The notes beneath the pieces are model-generated. The model searched no databases. It saw only the letters and a list, made by a program, of their open reading frames with translations, and was not told where the DNA came from. From the NCBI GenBank assembly GCA_022845895.1, contig AP025573.1, forward strand, positions 3,630,501-3,694,500: a stretch of 64,000 nt of DNA, in the 5' to 3' direction. Below, one piece after another: positions 1-8,998 of the stretch. A program made the translations under genes and the position numbers. Positions within the stretch are counted from its first letter, which is position 1, and every line of letters starts with the position of its first letter. This DNA comes from Lachnospiraceae bacterium (GTDB taxonomy: Bacteria > Bacillota > Clostridia > Lachnospirales > Lachnospiraceae).

Positions 1-594
1 CGCCGGCAGTCCGAGACGTTCAATCAATGCCATATTCCACTGTCCACGCTTGATATCCAGCAGCCGGGACGTGGTCGCTATCGTATATTCATTCACCATG
101 TCCCCGGTAAAGAGATAGGCAAGCAGATCCGGCAGGAAGAGGAGGCGCACGGCACGTTTCAGGGAAGCAAACTTCTGCTCTGCCATTCCCTTCAGTATAT
201 GGGCTGTGCCTGTAGTGGCGTAGGTTACGCCGGTTCTTGCATAGATCGCTTTCTCATCGTTAAAGTATGCTTCGTATATGCCGTCACTGACCTTATCCCG
301 GTAAGCAAGCGGACTGTCAAGAAGTGCGCCGCTACTGTCCAGCAAGCCGAAATCCGAGCCAAATGTATCAAAACCAATGGAGTGGATCCTCTCTCCCCGC
401 TTAGCCGCGTCTCTCACCACCTGAACCAGATTATCCTTCATCTCCTCAATATCCCAGTAATAATGTCCGCCCCTGCTGACAGGCGCATGCCTGAACCGGG
501 CCAGCTCTTTCATGGCAAGGCCCCCGTCCGTATATAAGCCTTCCATCACCCTGTAGCTGCCTGCGCCTATGTCCGCCGCCAATACCCTGCACAT
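1..594 (-). CDS. FGGY-family carbohydrate kinase (rhamnulokinase/fuculokinase-like), cut by window edge
   Basis: Reading the minus strand from the ATG at 594 gives 198 open codons that run off the window. The start has a perfect AGGAGG site at 601-606. The N-terminus (MCRVLAADIGAGSYRVMEG) is the phosphate-binding loop of the FGGY/actin ATPase fold, followed by IHSIGFDTFGSDFGLLD, typical of rhamnulokinase and its relatives. FGGY kinases phosphorylate a ketose made by an isomerase. The gene is the last visible member of an operon with fucI and fucA, so L-fuculose (or D-ribulose from D-arabinose) is the likely substrate; rhamnulose is the alternative. About 60 percent of the protein lies outside the window. 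Family is clear; substrate is inferred from neighbours. Confidence 0.85.
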   Translation of the reverse strand, partial: MCRVLAADIGAGSYRVMEGLYTDGGLAMKELARFRHAPVSRGGHYYWDIEEMKDNLVQVVRDAAKRGERIHSIGFDTFGSDFGLLDSSGALLDSPLAYRDKVSDGIYEAYFNDEKAIYARTGVTYATTGTAHILKGMAEQKFASLKRAVRLLFLPDLLAYLFTGDMVNEYTIATTSRLLDIKRGQWNMALIERLGLPA

Positions 595-608
595 CGCCTT
601 ACCTCCTG

Positions 609-1580
609 TTACCGTGTTATCTTTCTCTGCTTCGTATTGTTCATAAATCTCTCTATCTGACGGCTGCTTCTGACTGCCATGTGGGCCCCTATGTCCAGTG
701 AATTGACCGCACCCGCGGCACAGGCGAATCTTGCACACTCGTACAGGCTCCTTCCCCCAATTACCGAATGGATGAAACCCGCCGTAAAGTTATCGCCGCA
801 GCCTGTCGTATCCTTGGCCGCCACCTCAAACGGGTCAACATAGAATTCTTCCTCCCGGCTCCTTACGTAGCATCCTTTCTCACCGAGCTTGATGACTGCA
901 GTGCCCACCCCTCTTGAGAGCAGCTCCGCCGCCGCATCTCTTTCGTTCTTCTTCCCGGTTATATATCTGGCCTCGTCTATGCTGGGCAGCAGATAGTCGA
1001 CATATGGGTATACGCTGTCCATGGCACGGGGGCCTAGCTGTTCCACATCATGATCCATATCTGCAAATGTCAGCACGCCTGCTTTTCTTGCCTCCTGCAT
1101 CAGTACAGCCGCATCGCCCCGGTCAAGCCTGTAAGACGTATAGAGGCTTCCGATACAGACCGCCTTCGTCTTCTGAAGCATATCCAGATCTATCTCCTTC
1201 AGGGAGATGCCTTCTTCATATCCTTTGTGCAGGAAGAACTTGTGCCCGCCGTCTTTTTCCAGTATGACAAAAGCCGTTGTAGAACGGCTTGTTCCATCCC
1301 TGCACAGATATGACAAATCTATCTTTTCCTCCGTGAGATTCCTGTACAGCGCTTCACCTACAGGGCCATCGTCAATTCTTGCAACAAGCCCCGCCCGGTC
1401 CCCAAGCCTTCCGAGCACTATTGCTTCATTTGCCGCGTCACCGCCTGTCGTAAACAGGACGCTATTAAGCACCGTGACCGGTTCCGTAAAAGATTCCGGT
1501 TCCATACCTTCTATCAGAATATCCTGCACACAGGAGCCTACACAGAGAATGTCATATTCTTTATATCCTATCGTACTCAT
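609..1580 (-). CDS. PfkB-family carbohydrate kinase
   Basis: A 323-residue ribokinase-like protein. The N-terminal strand DILCVGSCVQDIL is followed by the TGGDAANEA sugar-contact motif near residue 47, and DTTGCGDNFTAGF near residue 260 holds the catalytic aspartate and anion hole. The usual TGAGD is TGCGD here. Family members transfer ATP phosphate to a sugar hydroxyl or nucleoside. It starts behind AGGTGA and lies 14 bp before the FGGY kinase. Two sugar kinases in one operon suggests two entry routes into the pathway. It belongs to the same PfkB subgroup as the kinase at 30660-31595, since both have TGGDA.NEA. The substrate cannot be read from the sequence. Confidence 0.82.
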   Translation of the reverse strand: MSTIGYKEYDILCVGSCVQDILIEGMEPESFTEPVTVLNSVLFTTGGDAANEAIVLGRLGDRAGLVARIDDGPVGEALYRNLTEEKIDLSYLCRDGTSRSTTAFVILEKDGGHKFFLHKGYEEGISLKEIDLDMLQKTKAVCIGSLYTSYRLDRGDAAVLMQEARKAGVLTFADMDHDVEQLGPRAMDSVYPYVDYLLPSIDEARYITGKKNERDAAAELLSRGVGTAVIKLGEKGCYVRSREEEFYVDPFEVAAKDTTGCGDNFTAGFIHSVIGGRSLYECARFACAAGAVNSLDIGAHMAVRSSRQIERFMNNTKQRKITR

Positions 1581-1595
1581 CTGATGTCACCTGCT

Positions 1596-2627
1596 TTACA
1601 TTTTAATCATACCCTTCACCACATCCTGTGCATCCCGCACTACCGTCTCGAACGCCCTGCCTGCTTCCTCCAGTTCAAACTCGTGCGTTACGATCTGTCT
1701 GACATTGATGCTGCCGCTTGCAATAGCTGCAATGGCTCTGGGATACAGGTTGCGGTACCTGAATACGCATTTTACGACTGCTTCCTTCTCCATAAGCTGA
1801 AAAAAGTTGTAGTTCACTTCACTCTGGGATGCCATTCCGACGAGAACCACCGTTCCGCCCCGCTTTGCGATATACGCGGTCTGGGCTATCGTCACCGGCG
1901 ACCCGGCTGTCTCAAACACGACATCCGGTCCTCCGCCCAAGATTTCTTCTATCCTTGCCGCCACATCTGTGCCGTCTGCCCTGATTGTGTGCGTCGCTCC
2001 CATCGTCCGGGCATATTCGAGCCGTTTCTCATGCAGGTCAACGACGACGATATCGGCCGCTCCACGGGCTCTTGCGGCAAGCATCGTCACAAGCCCGATA
2101 CAGCCTGCCCCGAGTATAACAACAGACTGGCCTAACGTAACCTCTCCAAGTGATGTAGCGTGAAGCCCCACCGCAAGCGGCTCTACGAGAGCCCCTTCCA
2201 TCGTGGATACGTGGTCCGGAAGCCGGAAACACATATCTGCCGGATGTACGACGTATTCCTGCAGCGCGCCTCTCACAGGCGGTGCGGCAAAAAACTGAAC
2301 GTCCGGGCAGAGATTATAGCGCCCTGTCTTGCAGAACTCGCACCTCCCACACCCGTATCCCGGTTCCAGCGCTACCCGGTCTCCCGGCTTCAGTCCGGTT
2401 ACATCGTCCGCCGCTTCCGTCACCGTCCCCGCCACTTCATGTCCCAGGACAAAAGGTTCCCGCAAGACACAGTCCCCCACTCTTCCATCCTTATAAAAGT
2501 GCACGTCCGAACCGCAGATTCCATTATATTCAATTTTAACAAGCACACATCCCTTTCTGAGCTTCGGGATATCCTCTTCTTCTATTGCCATCTTCCCCGG
2601 CTCTGTCAAATATACCACTTTCATCAT
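1596..2627 (-). CDS. Zinc-dependent alcohol dehydrogenase, sorbitol/xylitol dehydrogenase-like
   Basis: A 343-residue medium-chain dehydrogenase. Catalytic zinc ligands are visible as C38 (NGICGSD) and H63-E64 (LGHEVAG). The structural zinc loop has C93, C96, C99 and C107. A GAGCIGLV nucleotide-binding turn lies near residue 175, followed by an acidic residue (VVDLHE), which favours NAD. It resembles the sorbitol/L-iditol/xylitol dehydrogenases, which oxidise polyols to ketoses. Tandem ATG codons start the gene after AAGGGG. In this operon it could turn a sugar alcohol into the ketose used by the kinases. The exact polyol is unknown. Confidence 0.82.
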   Translation of the reverse strand: MMKVVYLTEPGKMAIEEEDIPKLRKGCVLVKIEYNGICGSDVHFYKDGRVGDCVLREPFVLGHEVAGTVTEAADDVTGLKPGDRVALEPGYGCGRCEFCKTGRYNLCPDVQFFAAPPVRGALQEYVVHPADMCFRLPDHVSTMEGALVEPLAVGLHATSLGEVTLGQSVVILGAGCIGLVTMLAARARGAADIVVVDLHEKRLEYARTMGATHTIRADGTDVAARIEEILGGGPDVVFETAGSPVTIAQTAYIAKRGGTVVLVGMASQSEVNYNFFQLMEKEAVVKCVFRYRNLYPRAIAAIASGSINVRQIVTHEFELEEAGRAFETVVRDAQDVVKGMIKM

Positions 2628-2645
2628 TTGGCCCCTTTCCTTCCG

Positions 2646-3755
2646 TCACAAGATAGATTGTCCTGTATCCTTGTCAAACAGGTATGATTTCTCCATATCG
2701 AACGCGAGCCGGACCGTATCGCCTTCCCGTGCCTTTGTCCTTGCATGTACGCTGGCAGTCACTTTATAGCCTGCATATTCAAAATACAGCAGCGCCTCTG
2801 CTCCAAGCAGCTCATATACTTGTATCCTCGCCGTGATACATGACCGCTCCAGCGTGTTGATGATGATTTCAGAATCTCTGATATCCTCGGGACGTATGCC
2901 GAGCGTTATCTCTCTGCCTGCATATCCTTTCTCTTTCAATGGACCCTGTCTCGACTCCGGCAGTTCCAGAAGACCACTTCCGACTCTGAGGGCGAGACGC
3001 CCGTTCTCTTCCACCACGTCAGCATCTAGAAAGTTCATCTGCGGCGTACCTATGAATCCCGCCACAAACAGGTTCGCAGGCCGGTTGTACAGATTCTGGG
3101 GAGTATCCACCTGTTGGATTACACCGTCCTTCATAACGACGATTCTCGTCCCCAGTGTCATCGCCTCCGTCTGGTCATGGGTCACATATATCATCGTAGC
3201 CTGGAGCCTTTCATGCAGCTGCGAGATTTCCAGGCGCATCTGCACTCTGAGCTTCGCGTCCAGATTGGACAGCGGCTCATCCATAAGAAATACCTTCGGA
3301 TTTCGGACGATTGCCGCACCCATGGCAACCCTCTGCTTCTGCCCTCCCGAGAGCTGGCTTGGCTTTTTCTTAAGCTGGCTCTCCAAGTCCAGGATTCTTG
3401 CGGCTTCCCGCACTTTTTGGTCCGTCTCTTCCCTTGTCAGCTTCCTTCTTCTGAGACCAAAGGCAATGTTATCATAGACGCTCATATGCGGATACAGCGC
3501 ATAGCTCTGGAACACCATAGCAATATCCCTGTTTTTCGCAGGCACTTCATTGACTGCCACGCCGTCTATCTTTAATGTCCCGGAAGTGATATCCTCAAGA
3601 CCTGCAATCATTCTGAGCGTCGTCGATTTTCCGCACCCGGAAGGGCCTACAAAGATGATAAATTCTCTGTCCTGGACCTCCAGGCTGAAATCTTCCACGG
3701 CACTCACCCCATTTGGATACGTCTTGCAGATATGCTCCATGCTGATATTTGCCAT
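2646..3755 (-). CDS. ugpC: Sugar ABC transporter ATP-binding protein (UgpC/MsmX type)
   Basis: A 369-residue ATPase of the CUT1 sugar importer class. It has Walker A GPSGCGKST, signature LSGGQKQR, Walker B VFLMDEPLSNLD, the switch histidine in VTHD, and a C-terminal TOBE/regulatory domain of about 130 residues as in MalK and MsmX. It should power the permease pair encoded at 7065-8847. It sits five genes downstream of the permease genes, between fucI and the polyol dehydrogenase, which is an unusual separation. MsmX-type ATPases often serve several importers, so this one may energise other CUT1 systems as well. Confidence 0.92.
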   Translation of the reverse strand: MANISMEHICKTYPNGVSAVEDFSLEVQDREFIIFVGPSGCGKSTTLRMIAGLEDITSGTLKIDGVAVNEVPAKNRDIAMVFQSYALYPHMSVYDNIAFGLRRRKLTREETDQKVREAARILDLESQLKKKPSQLSGGQKQRVAMGAAIVRNPKVFLMDEPLSNLDAKLRVQMRLEISQLHERLQATMIYVTHDQTEAMTLGTRIVVMKDGVIQQVDTPQNLYNRPANLFVAGFIGTPQMNFLDADVVEENGRLALRVGSGLLELPESRQGPLKEKGYAGREITLGIRPEDIRDSEIIINTLERSCITARIQVYELLGAEALLYFEYAGYKVTASVHARTKAREGDTVRLAFDMEKSYLFDKDTGQSIL

Positions 3756-3773
3756 TTTGATATCCTCCTTCTA

Positions 3774-5567
3774 TTATTTATAAAACGGCCCGTATGTCCC
3801 ACAAGCACGGTAATCCTGCCCCTCCTTATCCATTCCGAACGCATTCCAGCAGGCCGGGCGGAATATATGCTCTTCCTCCACGTTATGCATGCAGACAGGA
3901 ATCCTCAATATAGAGGCAAGTGTTATCAGATCCGCGCCTATATGTCCATAGCTCACAGCCCCATGGTTGGCTCCCCAGCTGTTCATCACACTGTAAGCTG
4001 ACTGGAAGGCGCCCTTCCCCGTCACCCGGGGTACAAACCACGTGCACGGCCATGTATAGTCTGTCCGCTTCCAGAGCGTATCCGTTACCTCATCCGGAAG
4101 GTCAAGCGTATATCCCTCTGCAATCTGTATCACAGGGCCAAGCCCTTTGATGAGATTAATCCTCGTCATCGTCACCGGCATCTCTGCCTTCGTCACAAAC
4201 CTGGAGGAGTATCCCCCTCCTCTGAAGTAGCCCTGGTCGGCCGGACACCACTTCACAGCCTCAAGGCAGTCTTTTATATCAGCATCCGTCATATCATAAA
4301 ATGGCTTTACGACCGCTCTTCCCCCTGCATCTCGCACTTCACCGCACATATCAAGGCAAGAAGCGCCTGAATTGATCAGGTGGATGAACCCTCCCGCCAC
4401 CTTGGCCATACCGGATAGCTCATAGCCCGCAGCCCGCCATACCGCCTCTTTGGACCAGTATGTGCGGACATCCGAGAACATCTGGGCACGTCCTGTCAGA
4501 AGCTTTCCGAACAGCATGGAGACTGCATTGAGCGTATCGTTCTCTGTGGCAAATATATAAGGCTCGCGGGCGCCATTCCAGTCAAAGGAAGAGGCGAGCA
4601 CTGCTTCCGTAAAATCTGTATTCGGATAGTGGTCGGTCCACTGCCGCTGTCCCTGGAACCCTCCTGCTATCGCATTGTGTCCGATTGCTTCTTCCGGGAA
4701 CCTTTCCTTCAGCCTTTCATTTCCATTCAGCAGGTCCTTGATGATACACGCTGACTTTACTGCAAATTCCCAGTCATTTTTCTTTTGCTGCGAAGACTTT
4801 CTGACCTGTTCCGGATTCTTGTCCAATCCTTCACGGCAGTTTTCTTTTCTCCAGGCGAGGGCCCGCTCATATTCCTCCCGATCATATATGCCTTCCTCCA
4901 TCCTTCGGAGCACTTCCACCTCATCTACAGACTCCACCCGCATTCCCAGGTACTCTTCAAAAAAGTCCGTATCAATGGATGAGCCTGCAATACCCATACA
5001 TACAGAACCTATCTGAAGGTATGATTTCCCTTTCATGAAAGCCGCCGCGACCGCCGCCTTGACGAACCGGAGCATCTTGCACCGCACGTCCTGAGGCATT
5101 CTCATGTCGTCTTTGTCCTGTACATCGCGTCCATAGATTCCAAATGCGGGAAGCCCTTTCTGGGCATGAGCCGCGAGCACCGATGCCAGATATACCGCAC
5201 CCGGGCGCTCTGTCGCATTGAACCCCCATACGGCCTTGATCGTTCCCCGCTCCATATCCATCGTCTCAGATCCGTAACACCAGCACGGGGTAACGGTCAG
5301 TGTCACCGCGACTCCTGCTTTGTGGAACTGCTCTGCACAGGCCGCAGCTTCTGCGGCCCTCCCTATGCTCTGTGCGGCAATCACCACGCGCACCGGCTGC
5401 CCGTCAGGATACGTTAGTTCCTCCTCTATAATTTCAGCCGCTGCACAGGCCATCCCCATTGTCTGCTCTTCGAGAGACCCTCTTACATCCAGCATGCCTT
5501 TCCTTGCGTCAATCACCGGTCGTATGCCGACCACAGGATACGCTCCGATATAACGGTTTCCTGCCAT
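3774..5567 (-). CDS. fucI: L-fucose isomerase
   Basis: Interconverts L-fucose and L-fuculose, and often D-arabinose and D-ribulose, using Mn2+. The protein is 597 residues, close to the usual 590. By eye it carries the conserved blocks [28 protein letters not shown] (catalytic Glu), FSDVRTYWS (catalytic Asp) and [14 protein letters not shown] (metal-ligand His). I chose the ATG at 5567 because AAAGGAG lies just upstream and [17 protein letters not shown] matches the family N-terminus. The longer open frame to 5687 would run into the upstream dehydrogenase and lacks a site. Fuculose aldolase and an FGGY kinase in the same operon complete the core pathway. Confidence 0.95.
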   Translation of the reverse strand: MAGNRYIGAYPVVGIRPVIDARKGMLDVRGSLEEQTMGMACAAAEIIEEELTYPDGQPVRVVIAAQSIGRAAEAAACAEQFHKAGVAVTLTVTPCWCYGSETMDMERGTIKAVWGFNATERPGAVYLASVLAAHAQKGLPAFGIYGRDVQDKDDMRMPQDVRCKMLRFVKAAVAAAFMKGKSYLQIGSVCMGIAGSSIDTDFFEEYLGMRVESVDEVEVLRRMEEGIYDREEYERALAWRKENCREGLDKNPEQVRKSSQQKKNDWEFAVKSACIIKDLLNGNERLKERFPEEAIGHNAIAGGFQGQRQWTDHYPNTDFTEAVLASSFDWNGAREPYIFATENDTLNAVSMLFGKLLTGRAQMFSDVRTYWSKEAVWRAAGYELSGMAKVAGGFIHLINSGASCLDMCGEVRDAGGRAVVKPFYDMTDADIKDCLEAVKWCPADQGYFRGGGYSSRFVTKAEMPVTMTRINLIKGLGPVIQIAEGYTLDLPDEVTDTLWKRTDYTWPCTWFVPRVTGKGAFQSAYSVMNSWGANHGAVSYGHIGADLITLASILRIPVCMHNVEEEHIFRPACWNAFGMDKEGQDYRACGTYGPFYK

Positions 5568-5616
5568 CCTACCACTCCTTTCGCTTTGAACGTTCCGTAT
5601 AGAGCTGCCGCCCCTG

Positions 5617-6381
5617 TCATACGCAGGTATAGGCGCCGTCCACGACAAAATCAGCACCCGTCGTAAATGTGCCGGCATCGCTTGCAAGATAAAGCGCCAC
5701 TCCCTGGAGTTCTTCCGGGCGTCCCATCCTCTCCAGCGGAGAGAGGCCGGTCCATACAGGAATCAGTTCATGGCCTTTGATCAGGTCGGTCATAATATAT
5801 CCGGGGCTTATGCTGTTGACCCGCACATTTTTCCCTGCCCACTCTACCGCCAGCGATTTCGTGAGCATGATGACCCCGGCCTTTGACGCATTATAGGCTG
5901 CCTGTGGCTGAGGAATATTCACAATATGGCCTGACATGGAGGCGGTATTGATGATGGATCCTCCTCCCTGGCGTATCATGTATCTGCCTGCCGCCGTCGC
6001 AGTGAGGAACACTCCTGTCAGGTTGATGTCTATCACTTTCCTCCACTGGTCGAAGGTCATCTCTTCCGCCGGGGTATTGATGGATATCCCGGCATTGCAG
6101 AATGCCACGTCTATCCGGCCCATCTTTTCCGCCATGAAAGAACACATCTCCTCCACCTGCTCCGGGCTGGTAACGTCCACTTCGATGCCAACCGCTTCGA
6201 TTCCGTATGCACGGCTGAGTTTCGCGGCCTCTTCTTTGGCCTTGGTTTTGTTCCTGTCTGCAAGCGCCACATCCGCTCCTGCTCCGGCCGCCGCCATGGC
6301 ATAATTCAGCCCGATTCCCTGGGCCCCTCCCGTCACGAGTACCTTCTTGCCCTTCAAAGAGAACTTATCAAGTATATTCAT
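5617..6381 (-). CDS. Short-chain dehydrogenase/reductase (SDR)
   Basis: A 254-residue classical SDR. The cofactor loop TGGAQGIG is near residue 18, NAG near residue 92, the catalytic Ser in NTASMSG, and the YNASKAG Tyr/Lys pair near residue 160. It uses NAD(H) or NADP(H) on a sugar, polyol or secondary alcohol. The start at 6381 follows GAGGAG and lies 13 bp after the aldolase stop; an in-frame start at 6417 would overlap the aldolase. Possible roles in this operon are oxidation of the free sugar (an L-fucose dehydrogenase-like reaction) or of a sugar alcohol. The sequence does not decide between them. Confidence 0.82.
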   Translation of the reverse strand: MNILDKFSLKGKKVLVTGGAQGIGLNYAMAAAGAGADVALADRNKTKAKEEAAKLSRAYGIEAVGIEVDVTSPEQVEEMCSFMAEKMGRIDVAFCNAGISINTPAEEMTFDQWRKVIDINLTGVFLTATAAGRYMIRQGGGSIINTASMSGHIVNIPQPQAAYNASKAGVIMLTKSLAVEWAGKNVRVNSISPGYIMTDLIKGHELIPVWTGLSPLERMGRPEELQGVALYLASDAGTFTTGADFVVDGAYTCV

Positions 6382-6394
6382 CCTTTCCACTCCT

Positions 6395-7030
6395 CTATCT
6401 GCTGTATTTACTGTCATATATGTGATAGAAATAATCGCATTCCTCAGCGCTTAAATCTAACGGGCTGCCAAGTACATCGGCATAATACAGTGCCTTTGTA
6501 ATGGCTTCTGCCGCCTCTACTTTATTCATGGCGTCCTCCACCGTCTTCCCGACTGCCAGTACGCCATGATTCCCAAGTATCACTACGTCACTGTGTGCGA
6601 AGACCGGAATCGCACCTTTCAGGATATCTCCGGTGCCGGGCCGCCCGTAGGGCGCCACCTCGAACACCTTGAAGTTTGCCATCATCTCAGGGTATCCTTT
6701 TGTAACCACCGGCCTGTTGCATATGGCATGCGCGGTCAGGAACGTGGGATGGCAGTGTACGACGCCCCCGATATCTTTTCTAATCTCATATGCCTGGAGA
6801 TGCATGGGAAGTTCTGAAGTGGGCTTACAGCTCCCGCCTGTCTGGTTCCCCTTATCATCAACCACGGCAATCATATCTTCCGTCAGAAACGCCTTGTTCT
6901 TTCCGGTGGGCGTTATATAGACGGTGTCCCCGCTCTTTGTCGATATATTTCCTTCGTAGGCATTGACCAGATTCTTTTCATCCAGACGCTTTGCAACCGT
7001 AAGTACCTGTCGTATCAATTCTCTGTCCAT
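6395..7030 (-). CDS. fucA: L-fuculose-phosphate aldolase (class II)
   Basis: Cleaves L-fuculose-1-phosphate to dihydroxyacetone phosphate and L-lactaldehyde with a zinc ion. The 211-residue protein has the class II aldolase/adducin pattern: NISTKSGDTVYITPTG for phosphate binding, a Glu in TSELPMH, zinc histidines in VVHCHP, and a third in GNHGVLAVG. The HCHP form fits fuculose/rhamnulose aldolases better than AraD epimerases, which have HTHS. ATG 7030 is preferred. A TTG two codons upstream lies closer to the GAGGAG site and could be used instead. No lactaldehyde oxidoreductase (fucO) or propanediol genes are in the window. Confidence 0.88.
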   Translation of the reverse strand: MDRELIRQVLTVAKRLDEKNLVNAYEGNISTKSGDTVYITPTGKNKAFLTEDMIAVVDDKGNQTGGSCKPTSELPMHLQAYEIRKDIGGVVHCHPTFLTAHAICNRPVVTKGYPEMMANFKVFEVAPYGRPGTGDILKGAIPVFAHSDVVILGNHGVLAVGKTVEDAMNKVEAAEAITKALYYADVLGSPLDLSAEECDYFYHIYDSKYSR

Positions 7031-7064
7031 ATTCAAGTAATCTCCTCTTTTTTTTGTATTTCTG

Positions 7065-7937
7065 CTATCCCTTGACCGCTCCTGCCGTCAGTCCCTTGAT
7101 CAGAGACTTCTGTGATATCCAGCCAAATATCATGGGCGGAATGCACGAGATGGAGGCGGATGCCGACAGCTGTGCGATAAACTGCCCCTGCTGCTGCCCG
7201 AACCTCGCCATATAGACCGGAAGCGTGGCTGTTGCATTCGTCGTCAGATTATAGCCAAGGAAGAATTCATTCCAGATAAATACCGCCACAAGCAGTCCCG
7301 CAGTCATGATACCAGTCTTCGTAAGCGGAATGATGATCCGCATGATCAGCTGCCTGTTTGTACAGCCATCTATCCTGGCCGCTTCCACCACTTCCTCCGG
7401 CACGTCTTTAAAAAACGAATACAGGAGCCAGATGCACAGAGGCAGATGGAAGCCTACGTACAGAAACAGCAGCCCGCCCCTCGTATGATTCAGGTTCAGT
7501 TCCTTGAACGTGATATAAAGAGGTATGAGGACAGCCACCGGAGGAAGGAGAATCGTCGTGACAAACCAGTTGTACAGGCTCTCCCCACGCCCTTCCTTCT
7601 TAAACTTCGCGAATACGAGCGCATATGTGGCAGGGATGCCGATTACGAGGCAGATTCCCGTTCCAAGCAGTACATGGAATATTGTATTCTTCAGGTAGTT
7701 GATCATAGAGACGTCCGCGAGCACCTTCTGCCACGTCACGAGCGTCGGATGGAACAGGATGGCAGGCACGGCCGCATCGGCCTCTGTCTTAAAGCCGCTT
7801 AGGATCATATATAGGATTGGGAAAAAATAAAATAATGCAAAAGCCAGTATGATAATGCCTGCTATCCACCGTCTGGCTTCTTTTTTTGCCGCAGCTCTTC
7901 TGCTTCGTGCATCTCGTTTTACCACTGCTTTTTTCAT
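7065..7937 (-). CDS. Carbohydrate ABC transporter permease (MalG type)
   Basis: A 290-residue inner-membrane permease with about six transmembrane helices and a lysine/arginine-rich cytoplasmic N-terminus (MKKAVVKRDARSRRAAAKKEARR). The EAA coupling loop reads EVVEAARIDGCTNRQLIMRIIIPLTKTG, the helix that docks on the ATPase. The C-terminus GLTAGAVKG is typical of MalG-like subunits. It forms the translocation path with the permease encoded directly upstream (14 bp apart) and receives sugar from the lipoprotein at 8999-10363. Ligand is presumably the fucose-type sugar handled by the operon. Confidence 0.92.
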   Translation of the reverse strand: MKKAVVKRDARSRRAAAKKEARRWIAGIIILAFALFYFFPILYMILSGFKTEADAAVPAILFHPTLVTWQKVLADVSMINYLKNTIFHVLLGTGICLVIGIPATYALVFAKFKKEGRGESLYNWFVTTILLPPVAVLIPLYITFKELNLNHTRGGLLFLYVGFHLPLCIWLLYSFFKDVPEEVVEAARIDGCTNRQLIMRIIIPLTKTGIMTAGLLVAVFIWNEFFLGYNLTTNATATLPVYMARFGQQQGQFIAQLSASASISCIPPMIFGWISQKSLIKGLTAGAVKG

Positions 7938-7950
7938 GTCATCCCCTCCC

Positions 7951-8847
7951 TTACTCGTATGCCGTACGGCGCTTCTTGATTGCCCTGAATATCAGATTGA
8001 TAACTGTCAGCGTCACAACGACCGTTATGACGGACAGGGCCGCTGCCCGCCCCACGTTAGACCCGCTGAACAGCGTCTTATATATGTAATAGGTCAGCGT
8101 ATATGACTTCTGTCCAGGCCCCCCTCCCGTGGTCGTCAGTATAAGGCCGAACTCTTTTACAAGAAATATCAGCCCGAGCATGAGCGCTACCTGCATATGG
8201 TTGAATATCATCGGCAGCTTGATCTTAAATATCATCTCGAACCAGCTGCATCCGTCCAGGCTGGCCCTCTCCAGCACTTCCCCGGGGATCCCCTGGAGAC
8301 CGCCCAGAAGGACGAGCACAAAAAAAGGCATCCACTGCCACACAAACAGAAATACGACAAGCGGCCTGGCATAGTAGCTCACAAAATCGACTGCCCTGAT
8401 ACCCATCCAGTCCGCTATTGTTCCGACCCATCCAAAATTAGTATTCAGGATGACCGTCTTCCAGAGAACGCCGGTAGTCGTCGTCATGATAAAAAACGGA
8501 CTTAAAATCAGTGTCCTGGATATCGTCTTGCCCGGTATGTCACAGTCCAGCATGAGTGCGATAAGATAGCCGAAGATGAGGCACAAAAGCAGCGCCGCAC
8601 CAATCATCACTATCGTCTGGAGACAGATCGTATAGAATTCCGGGTTCCCCAGATAATAGCTGAAATTCTTAAGCCCGGAAAACGTAATCCCCTGATCTGG
8701 ACGAACGATGTTCCACTGCAGCATCGAGAAAATAATCGTCAGGATAAACGGTACCTGCGTAGCTACAGCCACGATTACACATGCAGGAACTACAAAGCTT
8801 CGTTCCACCGGATATTTTTTCTTTATGTTTCTTGCTATTTTACTCAT
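7951..8847 (-). CDS. Carbohydrate ABC transporter permease (MalF type)
   Basis: The second CUT1 permease subunit, about 298 residues with six predicted helices. Its EAA loop reads EVLERASLDGCSWFEMIFKIKLPMI and the extracellular segment NTNFGWVGTIADW is common in this family. The open frame reaches 8868 (MKNGMEPMSKIA), but no ribosome site precedes that ATG. I prefer the ATG at 8847, which follows ATGGAG, so the N-terminus is uncertain by seven codons. A strong stem-loop separates it from the binding-protein gene and probably sets the permease level below that of the lipoprotein. Confidence 0.9.
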   Translation of the reverse strand: MSKIARNIKKKYPVERSFVVPACVIVAVATQVPFILTIIFSMLQWNIVRPDQGITFSGLKNFSYYLGNPEFYTICLQTIVMIGAALLLCLIFGYLIALMLDCDIPGKTISRTLILSPFFIMTTTTGVLWKTVILNTNFGWVGTIADWMGIRAVDFVSYYARPLVVFLFVWQWMPFFVLVLLGGLQGIPGEVLERASLDGCSWFEMIFKIKLPMIFNHMQVALMLGLIFLVKEFGLILTTTGGGPGQKSYTLTYYIYKTLFSGSNVGRAAALSVITVVVTLTVINLIFRAIKKRRTAYE

Positions 8848-8934
8848 AGGCTCCATTCCATTCTTCATTTGGCTGCTGTAAGTATTGAGATGCAGTACAC
8901 TGCCCGACAGAGACGGGCGCTCCTGTCAGGGAGC

Positions 8935-8988
8935 ATAAAGGGCTGCTGCTTCGCCGGCCGCCGCCGGCATAAGGCAGCGGCCCTTTAT
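8935..8988 (-). terminator. Stem-loop after the binding-protein gene (attenuator or mRNA stabiliser)
   Basis: The arms 8935-8949 and 8974-8988 pair over 15 positions with one mismatch on the minus-strand transcript, and the loop contains a further GCCGG/CCGGC stem. It begins about ten bases after the stop codon of the binding protein. No long U-run follows, so partial termination or protection of the upstream mRNA is more likely than full termination. Confidence 0.65.
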
Positions 8989-8998
8989 GATACTGCCT

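Noticed and set aside
5568..5687. Extended N-terminus of fucI
   Set aside because: The extra 40 codons have no ribosome site and no family similarity, and they overlap the dehydrogenase gene.
6395..7030. Reading the class II aldolase as the missing AraD epimerase
   Set aside because: The zinc site reads HCHP and the gene is beside fucI, both favouring fuculose-phosphate aldolase; it is also in a different operon from araA.
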